A DNA stretch of 64,000 bases. It comes from UBA3792 sp964426415 (GTDB taxonomy: Bacteria; Bacillota; Clostridia; Christensenellales; CAG-138). The stretch is taken from the NCBI GenBank assembly GCA_964426415.1, contig CAYRQM010000005.1, positions 1 through 64,000 of the forward strand, written 5' to 3'. Both the position numbers and the translations under genes were made by a program. Under the pieces are notes generated by a model. That model ran no database searches and had not been told where the DNA came from. It worked only from the letters and a program-made list of their open reading frames with translations. Shown here one piece after another: positions 49,935 through 57,612 of the stretch (the first letter of the stretch is position 1; each line of letters opens with the position of its first letter).

Positions 49935-52385
49935 TTGAAGATTTTGACAGCGAAAAACAGCGGATTCTGCTTCGGCGTACAGCGCGCCGTGCGGCTTGCC
50001 GAAGAAGCGGCGGCGCAGGGCGCCGTGTTTTCCTACGGGAACATCATCCACAACGAGCGCGTCGTCGCGGATTTACAGGCACGCGGCGTCACGCCGATCA
50101 CGACCCTTGACGGGCTGCAGGCGGGCGATACGCTGCTCATTCGCGCCCATGGCGCGCCGCCCGCGGTCTATGCGGAATGTGCCGCACGCGGCGTCCGCGT
50201 GATCGACGCCACCTGCCCCTACGTCAAGCGCATCCATCGCATTGCAGAAGAAGCGCACGCCGCGGGACGGCAGCTTTGCATTGCGGGCATGATGAGCCAT
50301 CCGGAGGTCGTGGGCATCTGCGGCTGGGCGGGCGGTGCGGCGACGGTACTTTCCGATGTTGCCGATGCGGAAGCCATGCCGTTTGTGCCGTCGGTGACGC
50401 TGGTGGCGCAAACCACCCAAAAGCACGCCCTGTTCGACGCCATTTTGCAGGCGCTTTGCGACCGCGGCATCGCAGTGGACGCCCATTGCACCATTTGCGA
50501 CACAACACGTTTGCGGCAGGATGAAGCCGAAGTGCTGGCAAAGGCATGCACGCGGGTTTTTGTGCTGGGTTCCCAAAGCAGCGCCAATACGCGCGCACTG
50601 GCAGAATTGTGTAAAAAACATTGCATACAAACGGAAATCATCGACGATATCGGCAAAATTCCTCTTGCAAAATTGAAAGTCAATGATATAATAGGTGTTA
50701 TCGCAGGTGCATCGACGCCCAATGCGATCATTAGGGAGGTTATACTAGTAATGAGCGAACTCGAAAAGACGACTGTAGAAACCATCGAAGCGGAAGCTCC
50801 CGCTGAGGTTGTCGCCGATCCCATTGCTGCGGAAGAACCCGCAGCCGAATCCGTAGCTGTCGCAGCCGAAGAACCCACCGCAGTCGAAGAGCCTGCAGCC
50901 GAACCCGAAGCGGTCGAAGCACCCGCAGCCGAACCCGAAGCAGACGCAGCGCCTGCCGTCGAGCCGGAAGCCGTGGAAGCACCCGCCGAAGCAAAAGCCG
51001 AAGCATCCGAAACCACCGAAGCGGAAGAGGAATTCGAGCCTGACAATTTTGAGCAAGCCTTTGAAAAGACCGTGAAGCGGATCCGCCCCGGCCAAGTCAT
51101 CACGGGTACCGTGCTGCAGGTCGTTGACGGTGAAGTGTTCGTCAACATCGGTTACAAGTCCGATGGCGTGATTCCCAAGGCTGAATTTGCAACCGATACG
51201 GAAATCCGTCCTGAGGATGTTGTCAAAGAAGGCGACAGCATCGAAGTCGAAGTACTCATGGTCAATGACGGCGAAGGCAATGTCCGCCTTTCCCGCAAGA
51301 ACGTCGAAGGCAAAAAGCTGTGGGACGAAATGCTCGCAGACGAAGTCGAAGGCGCGACCTTTGAGGCAGTGGGCAAGGAAGTCGTTAAGGGCGGTTTGAT
51401 CGCCGAAATCAGCGGCGGCATCCGTGCATTCATTCCCGCTTCGCACATTTCCACCAAATATGTCGAGAACCTGACCGACTACGTCGGCAAAGACTTCAAA
51501 GTCAAGGTTCTGGAAGTGGACAAGCAGAGAAAGCGCATCGTGGCTTCCATCAAGCAAGTCCTCATCGACGAAGCCAAGGCAGCCAAGGCAGCCAAGTGGG
51601 ACACCCTCGTCGTTGGCGAGAAGGTCAAGGGCGTTGTCCGCCGCATCACCGATTTCGGCGCGTTTGTGGACATCGGCGGCTTGGATGGTCTCGTTCATGT
51701 GACCGACTGCGCATGGGGCCGCGTAAAGCATCCCTCCGACGCGCTGTCCATCGGTCAAGAAATCGAAGTGCTGATCCTCAACGTCGACAAAGAAAAAGAG
51801 CGCATCTCCTTGGGTTACAAGCAGCTTCAGCCGAAGCCTTGGACCAAGGCGGCAGAGAAATACCCCATCGGCACCATCGTCGAGGGCAAGGTCGTCCGCA
51901 TCGTTCCGTTTGGCGCGTTCGTCGCGCTGGAGCCCACCATCGACGGCTTGATCCACATTTCTCAAGTGGCGACGCGCCGCATCGAGAAGGTCGAAGACGA
52001 GCTGAAGGTCGGCGATACCGTCCGCTGCAAGGTGCTGGAAGTCAACGTCGAAGCCAAGCGCATCAGCCTGTCCCGCAAGGAAGCCCTCATCGAGGAAGAT
52101 CCTGAAATCGCGGCGCAGGTCGCAGCCGAAAAGGCAGAGCGCGAACGCATCAACGCCGAGCGCAAGGCTGCCCGCGACGCACAGCGTGACCAGCAGACCA
52201 AGGAGCGCACCGAGCGCACCGATCGTCCCGAGCGTCGTCCGCAGGAAAACAGCGAACGCCGTGACGCACGTCCGGATCGTCGCCGCCGCAACAGCGAAGA
52301 CGGTGATTTCGAGCTCCCGCCCGTGCAGCAAACCACCACGTCTTTGGCAGGGTTGTTTGCAAACTTCAAGGCAGACGACGAGTAA
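49935..52385 (+). CDS. ispH-rpsA: IspH-ribosomal protein S1 fusion
   Basis: An 816-residue bifunctional protein. Residues 1-270 are IspH, the iron-sulfur HMBPP reductase that ends the MEP isoprenoid pathway. The cluster cysteines are in SGFCFGVQRA (12), DATCPYVKR (94) and CTICDTT (188); HGAPP and TTQK are also present. Residues about 275-370 are an Ala/Glu/Pro-rich linker. Four S1 RNA-binding domains follow (starting near 379, 463, 550 and 640), then a basic tail. The start is TTG with AAAGGA twelve bases upstream. An internal promoter (50665-50692), the site AGGGAGGT (50733-50740) and an in-frame ATG at 50751 could give a separate 544-residue S1. Confidence 0.95.
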   Translation: MKILTAKNSGFCFGVQRAVRLAEEAAAQGAVFSYGNIIHNERVVADLQARGVTPITTLDGLQAGDTLLIRAHGAPPAVYAECAARGVRVIDATCPYVKRIHRIAEEAHAAGRQLCIAGMMSHPEVVGICGWAGGAATVLSDVADAEAMPFVPSVTLVAQTTQKHALFDAILQALCDRGIAVDAHCTICDTTRLRQDEAEVLAKACTRVFVLGSQSSANTRALAELCKKHCIQTEIIDDIGKIPLAKLKVNDIIGVIAGASTPNAIIREVILVMSELEKTTVETIEAEAPAEVVADPIAAEEPAAESVAVAAEEPTAVEEPAAEPEAVEAPAAEPEADAAPAVEPEAVEAPAEAKAEASETTEAEEEFEPDNFEQAFEKTVKRIRPGQVITGTVLQVVDGEVFVNIGYKSDGVIPKAEFATDTEIRPEDVVKEGDSIEVEVLMVNDGEGNVRLSRKNVEGKKLWDEMLADEVEGATFEAVGKEVVKGGLIAEISGGIRAFIPASHISTKYVENLTDYVGKDFKVKVLEVDKQRKRIVASIKQVLIDEAKAAKAAKWDTLVVGEKVKGVVRRITDFGAFVDIGGLDGLVHVTDCAWGRVKHPSDALSIGQEIEVLILNVDKEKERISLGYKQLQPKPWTKAAEKYPIGTIVEGKVVRIVPFGAFVALEPTIDGLIHISQVATRRIEKVEDELKVGDTVRCKVLEVNVEAKRISLSRKEALIEEDPEIAAQVAAEKAERERINAERKAARDAQRDQQTKERTERTDRPERRPQENSERRDARPDRRRRNSEDGDFELPPVQQTTTSLAGLFANFKADDE
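50665..50692 (+). promoter_or_regulatory. Internal promoter for the S1 half of ispH-rpsA
   Basis: TTGCAA (50665-50670), 16-bp spacer ending TGA, consensus TATAAT (50687-50692). It lies in an unusually AT-rich part of ispH. A strong Shine-Dalgarno AGGGAGGT (50733-50740) and an in-frame ATG (50751) follow. Confidence 0.75.
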
Positions 52386-52397
52386 TCATGCAACCAC

Positions 52398-52425
52398 AAA
52401 ACCACCCCGCGGGGTGGTTTTTTGT
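52398..52425 (+). terminator. Intrinsic terminator after ispH-rpsA
   Basis: AAAACCACCCC (52398-52408) pairs with GGGGTGGTTTT (52411-52421), then further T. Confidence 0.92.
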
Positions 52426-52428
52426 TGC

Positions 52429-52510
52429 GTGAAATAAATCCCTTGCGGGATTTGTGAGATTTGCTCGCTAGTGAAATATGGCTTCGCCATGTGAAATGCC
52501 TGTCGGCATA
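52429..52510 (+). repeat. GTGAAAT-linked mini-hairpin array
   Basis: The spacer word GTGAAAT (once GTGAGAT) occurs at 52429, 52454, 52471 and 52491. Between copies lie small hairpins: AATCCC-TTGC-GGGATT, ATGGC-TTC-GCCAT, and GCC-TGTC-GGC. No gene is present in 52386-52985. Confidence 0.75.
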
Positions 52511-52537
52511 GGGAACACTGATCTTTCACCCCCCGTT

Positions 52538-52611
52538 GTCATTCTGACGCAGCGAAGCGAGGAAGAATCTCCCGTGTAAGCGAGAGATCCTTCGCCGAAG
52601 CGCAGGATGAC
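52538..52611 (-). repeat. 74-bp inverted-end element, copy 4 (opposite orientation)
   Basis: Read on the minus strand: ends GTCATCCTGCGC and GCGTCAGAATGAC, inner arms AAGGATCT and AGATTCTT. The order and orientation relative to the structured module (52724-52918, minus) are the same as at 25.1-25.4 kb. Confidence 0.85.
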
Positions 52612-52723
52612 ATATGGGCGGTATTTGCGTTCCGATTCATAAAGTCGTGAGCGCCAAACTCGGCTGGCGGATGGTATCCGCCCCTACGGAATGAGGGCGC
52701 TTATGACGTTTCTTCCCAAAAAT

Positions 52724-52918
52724 GTGTACACGGGTGTTCCCGCAAAAGGTTGGTAGCGAAGCGAAAGGCGTAACGCCCGTGTCAAGAAGGGCGTAGCCGC
52801 AGCGAGCGTGACCTTTTGCGGAGAGGAGCCATGACGGAGCAGGTGAACGGCGGGTTTCGCAAAACCCGCCGCGAACCAAGCGAAGTACATGGCGACGAGT
52901 CCGCGCCTCCGACGACGA
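52724..52918 (-). repeat. Composite repeat, structured module, copy B
   Basis: Inverted copy of 25075-25250, about 195 bp. It has the same blocks in the same order: CGTCGG...GCGGACT, hairpin 1 (52849-52870, TGCG loop on the minus strand), CTGCTCCGTC, CTCCTCTCCGCAAAAGGTCA, hairpin 2 (52773-52794) and the CCTTTTGCGG...GTGTACAC tail. Hairpin stems differ in sequence from copy A yet still pair. Confidence 0.85.
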
Positions 52919-52945
52919 TTGGGTCTTCCATTTTTTGCGCGAACA

Positions 52946-52954
52946 TGATATACT
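52946..52954 (+). promoter_or_regulatory. Extended -10 promoter of pyrH
   Basis: TGA then TATACT (52949-52954). TTCCAT at 52926-52931 is a weak -35 with a 17-bp spacer. Confidence 0.6.
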
Positions 52955-52985
52955 GAAACAACACGATCGGAAAGGAAGCGGTTTC

Positions 52986-53681
52986 ATGGACAAACGCGTC
53001 GTATTGAAGGTCAGCGGCGAAGCGCTCGCCTCCAAAGAAAAGCCCATTTGCTTCGAAAAGGTCGAGGAAACGGCACGGGAGATCAAGCTGTTGTACGACG
53101 CGGGGCTGGAGATCGGCATTGTCACCGGCGGCGGCAACATCATGCGCGGACGTGACACCGTCGCGCAGGATCGCTCCCGCATGGACAGCATGGGCATGCT
53201 TTCCACCGTGCTCAACGCGCTGGCGCTGGCAGACTGCTTGGAACGCATCGGCGTGCCCAATGTGGTGATGAGCACCGTTCCCATGTATCGTTTTTGCGAC
53301 GAGTACACCGCACGCGACGCAAAGGAAGCGCTGCGGCAGGGCAAGGTTGTGCTGTTTGCCTGCGGCACGGGCTGTCCGTTCTTCTCCACCGACACGGCGG
53401 CGGCGCTGAAGGCGTTGGAGATCGGCGCGGACGTGCTGCTGCTTGCCAAAAACGTGGACGGCGTCTATTCCGCCGATCCGAAGTGCGACCCGAACGCCGT
53501 GCGCTATGCGCACCTTTCCTACCAACAGGTGATTGCCGACCGCCTGCAGGCGACCGACCTGACCGCCATCACGCTGTGCAGCGAGCACAATTTGCCCATT
53601 TGGGTCTTTGCCCGCGAACAGATCGACTGTGTGGCGCGGGGCGAAGCAATCGGAACGCGGATCGACGCAATTCGCTCTTGA
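52986..53681 (+). CDS. pyrH: Uridylate kinase
   Basis: A 231-residue UMP kinase of the amino-acid-kinase fold. It starts MDKRVVLKVSGEALASKE and has the phosphate loop IVTGGGNIMRGRD. The substrate region is TDTAAALKALEIGADVLLLA with KNVDGVYSADP after it. GGAAAGGAAG precedes the ATG; the longer frame upstream lacks a site. In most Firmicutes pyrH follows rpsB-tsf. Here it is preceded by repeat elements and a new promoter, so the operon has been split. Confidence 0.96.
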   Translation: MDKRVVLKVSGEALASKEKPICFEKVEETAREIKLLYDAGLEIGIVTGGGNIMRGRDTVAQDRSRMDSMGMLSTVLNALALADCLERIGVPNVVMSTVPMYRFCDEYTARDAKEALRQGKVVLFACGTGCPFFSTDTAAALKALEIGADVLLLAKNVDGVYSADPKCDPNAVRYAHLSYQQVIADRLQATDLTAITLCSEHNLPIWVFAREQIDCVARGEAIGTRIDAIRS

Positions 53682-53707
53682 AAGGTACCGATCAAATATC
53701 GTACAAT
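53678..53707 (+). promoter_or_regulatory. Possible frr promoter over the pyrH stop
   Basis: TTGAAA (53678-53683), 18-bp spacer, TACAAT (53702-53707). It would let frr and the downstream genes be transcribed without pyrH. Confidence 0.5.
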
Positions 53708-53734
53708 AACACAGAACACGAAGGAGGGCCTCGT

Positions 53735-54292
53735 ATGGCGATGGAATTACTGGACGAAACCAAAGACCGCATGAATAAGACCATCAGTGTCTTGAAGCAG
53801 GAGCTTTCGGGCTTGCGCGCAGGACGGGCAAACCCGCAGCTTTTGGATCGCATCACGGTCGATTACTACGGCACGATGACGCCAATCAACCAGCTTGGCA
53901 ACCTGTCCACCCCCGAACCGCGTCTGCTGATTATCTCCCTGTGGGATTCCAAAATGATCCCGCTTGTCGAGAAGGCGATTCAAAAATCCGACTTGGGCAT
54001 CAATCCGTCCAACGACGGCAAGGTGATTCGGCTGGTGTTCCCCGAATTGACCGAGGAGCGCAGAAAGGATTTGGTCAAGACGGTGCGCAAAAAGGGCGAA
54101 GAAAGCAAAGTTGCCATTCGCAACCTGCGCCGCGATCTGAATGAGCAAATCAAAAAGCAAAAGAAGGACAGCACGATCACCGAGGACGACCAAAAGCGCA
54201 TGGAAGAAAAGGGTCAAAAGATGACCGACGACTTCATCAAAGAGATCGAAGCCATCCTTGTCGCCAAAGAAAAGGAGATCATGGCGGTTTGA
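53735..54292 (+). CDS. frr: Ribosome recycling factor
   Basis: A 185-residue RRF that splits post-termination ribosomes with EF-G. Typical sequences are LSGLRAGRANPQLLDRITVD, then YYGTMTPINQLGNLS, and near residue 108 LTEERRKDLVKTVRKKGEES with VAIRNLRRDLNEQIKK. GAAGGAGGG lies before the ATG at 53735; an in-frame ATG two codons later is an alternative. Its stop overlaps the next small gene (TTGA). Confidence 0.97.
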   Translation: MAMELLDETKDRMNKTISVLKQELSGLRAGRANPQLLDRITVDYYGTMTPINQLGNLSTPEPRLLIISLWDSKMIPLVEKAIQKSDLGINPSNDGKVIRLVFPELTEERRKDLVKTVRKKGEESKVAIRNLRRDLNEQIKKQKKDSTITEDDQKRMEEKGQKMTDDFIKEIEAILVAKEKEIMAV

Positions 54293-54501
54293 GCGCGCCG
54301 CTGGGAATGCCGTTGGATGCGGCATTGGCTGCGTACAAAGCTGCGGGCAAGTCCGTCTCCACGGTGGAGGTCGCCTGCCGCAAGGGCGGATCGGGCGATG
54401 ATTTGCGTGTCATCAAGGCGGCGGAGAACGCCGACGCGGTCGTTCTGTATTGGGCGCGGTTTCAAACCACGGTACGACCCGAATCGAATCAAGCGAATTG
54501 A
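54289..54501 (+). CDS. Small conserved-looking protein between frr and uppS
   Basis: A 70-residue protein of unknown function. It starts at a TTG overlapping the frr stop. GMPLDAALAAYKAAGKSVST, then VEVACRKGGSGDDLRVIKA and DAVVLYWARF suggest a small alpha-beta fold with an N-terminal helix and a glycine-rich loop, resembling a single PASTA-like unit. The resemblance is by eye. AAAGGAG lies about 13 bases upstream. The tight coupling to frr and the 50 bp before uppS support a real gene. Confidence 0.6.
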   Translation: MSAPLGMPLDAALAAYKAAGKSVSTVEVACRKGGSGDDLRVIKAAENADAVVLYWARFQTTVRPESNQAN

Positions 54502-54551
54502 GGGGTGCAAGGCAGCTTTGCTTTGCACCGCTTTACAATCGAAAGGAACCT

Positions 54552-55313
54552 ATGGGAAAGTATACGCCGCAGGAGCTTGCATCGTTTGGGCTGGACGCCG
54601 CCCGCATCCCGCGCCACGTCGCCATCATCATGGACGGCAACGGGCGTTGGGCAAAGCAGCGTGGTCTGCCCCGTGCCATGGGGCATCGGGCGGGCGTCAA
54701 CGCGCTGCGGGAAATCATCCGCTTTTCTTCGGATGCGGGCGTAGAAGCGCTGACGCTGTACGCGTTTTCCACCGAGAACCGCAAGCGCCCCAAGGATGAA
54801 ATCGGCGTGCTGTGCGGTCTGCTCATCGAATACTTCAATCGTGAGATCGACGAGCTGGACGCCAACGCCGTTCGCATTCAATCCATCGGTGAGCTGGACT
54901 GGTTCCCGCAGGGCGTGCAGGACGCCGTGACGTCAGCCGAGCGCCGCACCGCGCAAAATGCGGGACTAAAGCTGAACATCGCTTTAAACTACGGTGCGTA
55001 TGCCGAGATGGAGCGTGCCATGCAGCTTGCGTGCGTGCAGGCGACCCAAGAGGAGCGTCCGCCCACCCGTGCCGATTTTGAAGCGAACCTGTATACGGCG
55101 GGGCTGCCGCAGCTCGATCTTCTGATTCGCACCAGCGGCGAACAGCGCATCTCCAATTTTCTGCTGTACCAGCTTGCCTACGCGGAGCTGTACTTTACCG
55201 ACGTGTACTGGCCCGATTTTACAAGAGAGGAATACTGCAAGGCTTTGACGGCGTTTGGCGCCCGCAGCCGCCGGTTCGGTGGTTTGAACGACAACGCCGA
55301 CATACACTATTGA
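54552..55313 (+). CDS. uppS: Isoprenyl transferase (undecaprenyl diphosphate synthase)
   Basis: A 253-residue cis-prenyltransferase that makes the C55 lipid carrier for the cell wall. The catalytic region is HVAIIMDGNGRWAKQRG (Asp27), followed by GHRAGVNALREI and ALTLYAFSTENRKRP. The C-terminal substrate-binding motif is LLIRTSGEQRISNFLLYQLA and then WPDF. GAAAGGAACC precedes the ATG. It uses products of the MEP enzymes encoded here by dxr, ispG and ispH. It lies one base from dxr; cdsA, which usually sits between them, is absent. Confidence 0.96.
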   Translation: MGKYTPQELASFGLDAARIPRHVAIIMDGNGRWAKQRGLPRAMGHRAGVNALREIIRFSSDAGVEALTLYAFSTENRKRPKDEIGVLCGLLIEYFNREIDELDANAVRIQSIGELDWFPQGVQDAVTSAERRTAQNAGLKLNIALNYGAYAEMERAMQLACVQATQEERPPTRADFEANLYTAGLPQLDLLIRTSGEQRISNFLLYQLAYAELYFTDVYWPDFTREEYCKALTAFGARSRRFGGLNDNADIHY

Positions 55314-55314
55314 G

Positions 55315-56466
55315 ATGAAGCAATCCGTTCTCGTCCTTGGCAGCACCGGCTCCATCGGACGACAAACAATCGAAACGCTGCTGCACGCCCGCGACCGATT
55401 TTCGGTGGTGGGGCTTTCGGCGCACAGCGATACGGAAACGCTGCTTGGGCAAGCGCGTTTGCTCAAGCCCCGTTATCTCGCCTGTGAAACACCCATCCCC
55501 GCCGACGCGCTGCCCGCGGGCGTGACGCCCATCTTTGGCGCGGACGCTTCGACGCGGCTTGCCGAAGCAGTGGACGCCGACGTCACCGTGTTGGCGATTT
55601 CGGGCTTTGCAGCGCTCAAGCCGCTGCTTGCCGCCATGCGGCACGGCAAGCGTATCGCCATTGCCAACAAGGAAAGCCTAGTGTGCGGCGGCGATTTGGT
55701 GGACGCGGCGCAAGCGGCGTACGGCGCAACGCTGCTGCCCATCGATTCCGAGCAGAGCGCCCTGTTTCAATGCTTGCAAAACGGGCGTCGTCAAGAGGTC
55801 AAGCGCCTGATTCTGACGGCGTCGGGCGGGCCGTTCTTCCGAAATTCCCGCGACGAGCTGAAGGACATTACGCCCGAACAGGCGGTGGCGCACCCCACTT
55901 GGCGTATGGGAAAAAAGATATCGCTGGATTCGGCGACGCTGTGCAACAAAGGATTGGAAATTATGGAAGCGGCACGGCTGTTCGGGTTTGGCGCGGACGA
56001 AATCGGCGTGCTGATTCATCCGCAATCCATCGTCCATTCGTTGGTCGAATACCGCGACAACACCGTGATGGCGCAGCTGAGCGTGCCCGATATGCGGCTG
56101 CCCATCCAGTATGCGCTGACCTACCCCGATCGTGTGCCGTCGCTTTGCAAGCCCCTTTCGCTTGCGGACGCGCACGCATTGGAATTTTACCCCGTGGACG
56201 AAGCGCGCTTCCCCGCCATTCGGTTGGCATACGACTGTCTGCGTTGCGGCGGCGGTTGTCCCGTGGTGTATAACGGCGCAAACGAACGCGCCGCAGAGCT
56301 GTTTTTTGACGGCGCAATCCCGTTTCTTGCGATTGAAGCCTGTGTGGAGCGCGCCCTGTCTGCCTATCAAAACCGTCCCATGGACGCACCGGAAGCCGTG
56401 TGGGAAGCGGATGCGTGGGCGCGTCGTTTCGTTTCGGACGAAGCAGGAAAGTTGAGGAACCTATGA
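55315..56466 (+). CDS. dxr: 1-deoxy-D-xylulose 5-phosphate reductoisomerase
   Basis: A 383-residue DXR, the second enzyme of the MEP pathway. The NADPH-binding loop is VLVLGSTGSIGRQTIETLL. RIAIANKESLVCGGDLV, then LLPIDSEQSALFQCLQ and SATLCNKGLEIMEAARLFG carry the metal- and substrate-binding residues. It begins one base after uppS and overlaps rseP by 4 bp. Confidence 0.97.
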   Translation: MKQSVLVLGSTGSIGRQTIETLLHARDRFSVVGLSAHSDTETLLGQARLLKPRYLACETPIPADALPAGVTPIFGADASTRLAEAVDADVTVLAISGFAALKPLLAAMRHGKRIAIANKESLVCGGDLVDAAQAAYGATLLPIDSEQSALFQCLQNGRRQEVKRLILTASGGPFFRNSRDELKDITPEQAVAHPTWRMGKKISLDSATLCNKGLEIMEAARLFGFGADEIGVLIHPQSIVHSLVEYRDNTVMAQLSVPDMRLPIQYALTYPDRVPSLCKPLSLADAHALEFYPVDEARFPAIRLAYDCLRCGGGCPVVYNGANERAAELFFDGAIPFLAIEACVERALSAYQNRPMDAPEAVWEADAWARRFVSDEAGKLRNL

Positions 56467-57611
56467 CGACTGTTCTTTATGTGCTTTTGGCGTTGTTGCT
56501 GTTGTCCCTGCTGGTGGTGCTCCACGAGCTTGGGCATTTTGTGATGGGACGGCTTTTGGGCTTTTCCATCGTCGAGTTTTCCGTGGGGCTTGGGCCGAAG
56601 CTGTTTGGCATCAAGGGCAAGAAGACCGAATTCACCCTGCGCTTACTGCCCATCGGCGGTTCCTGCCGCTTCTACGGCGAAGACCAAGAGGTGCAGGACG
56701 ACCGCTGCTTCAATGCGCACAAGGCGTGGCAGCGGCTGTTGGTCATTGTGGCAGGCCCGCTGATGAACATTTTGACGGCGCTGGTGCTTTCGTTTGTCAT
56801 GCTGCTGGCGTTTGGGCAAACGATTGGCTACGGCGACGCCGACCAAATCCTCATTTCCAAGGTGGAAAAAGGCTCGTCGGCGCACATTGCGGGCGTGGAG
56901 GCCAACGATGTGCCGCTTTCTGTGGATGGGCAGGCTTTCGACAGCATGGATGCCTTTTCCGCTGCCATCAAGGCGGCAGACCCCGACGGGCTGGAGCTTG
57001 TTGTGCTGCGGGGCGCGACGCTGACGGAACGCGACGTCTACGACGATGCGAGCCGCACCACCACCTACCTTGCCTTTACAGGCGGCGAGCAGGTCACGCT
57101 GCACGTTGCCAATCTCCGTGCAAGCGGCGCCACCGAGAATCGGCTCGGCATCGAAATGTCCGGCTATTACAGCTCGTACACGGTGCAGCACTACAACGTG
57201 CTGACGGCGGCAGGCGGGTCGTTCGGCTATTGTTGGGGCATGGTGAAGCTGGTCTACGAATCCCTTTGGAAGCTGGTTTCCGGGCAGGCGTGCATCAGCG
57301 ACATGGCAGGCATCGGCGGCACGGTGCAAATCATGTCCGAGGCGATGGAGTCCACGACGAGCTTTGCCGCCACGATGGAGGTCATCATCTACCTGTGCGC
57401 CCTCATCTCGGTCAACCTTGGCGTCGTCAATCTGCTGCCCATTCCCGCACTGGACGGCGGGCGGCTGGTGTTCATTCTGTTCGAGCTGATTTTCCGCAAG
57501 CGCGTGCCGCCCGAAAAGGAAGGCATCGTCCATTTCGTCGGCATGGTGCTGCTGTTGCTGCTGATGCTGGCGCTGACCGTCAGCGATTTGCTGCGCTGCA
57601 TACGAGGATAA
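56463..57611 (+). CDS. rseP: Site-2 intramembrane metalloprotease RseP
   Basis: A 382-residue RseP/RasP-type protease that cleaves membrane-embedded substrates such as anti-sigma factors and signal peptides. The zinc motif HELGHF is near residue 21 in the first helix. The third ligand region is NLLPIPALDGGRLVFILFE near residue 323. A PDZ domain (about 120-200) lies between. The ATG overlaps dxr by 4 bp; the longer upstream frame is only dxr shadow. The putative anti-sigma factor at 22913 is one possible substrate, by inference only. Confidence 0.95.
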   Translation: MTTVLYVLLALLLLSLLVVLHELGHFVMGRLLGFSIVEFSVGLGPKLFGIKGKKTEFTLRLLPIGGSCRFYGEDQEVQDDRCFNAHKAWQRLLVIVAGPLMNILTALVLSFVMLLAFGQTIGYGDADQILISKVEKGSSAHIAGVEANDVPLSVDGQAFDSMDAFSAAIKAADPDGLELVVLRGATLTERDVYDDASRTTTYLAFTGGEQVTLHVANLRASGATENRLGIEMSGYYSSYTVQHYNVLTAAGGSFGYCWGMVKLVYESLWKLVSGQACISDMAGIGGTVQIMSEAMESTTSFAATMEVIIYLCALISVNLGVVNLLPIPALDGGRLVFILFELIFRKRVPPEKEGIVHFVGMVLLLLLMLALTVSDLLRCIRG

Positions 57612-57612
57612 C

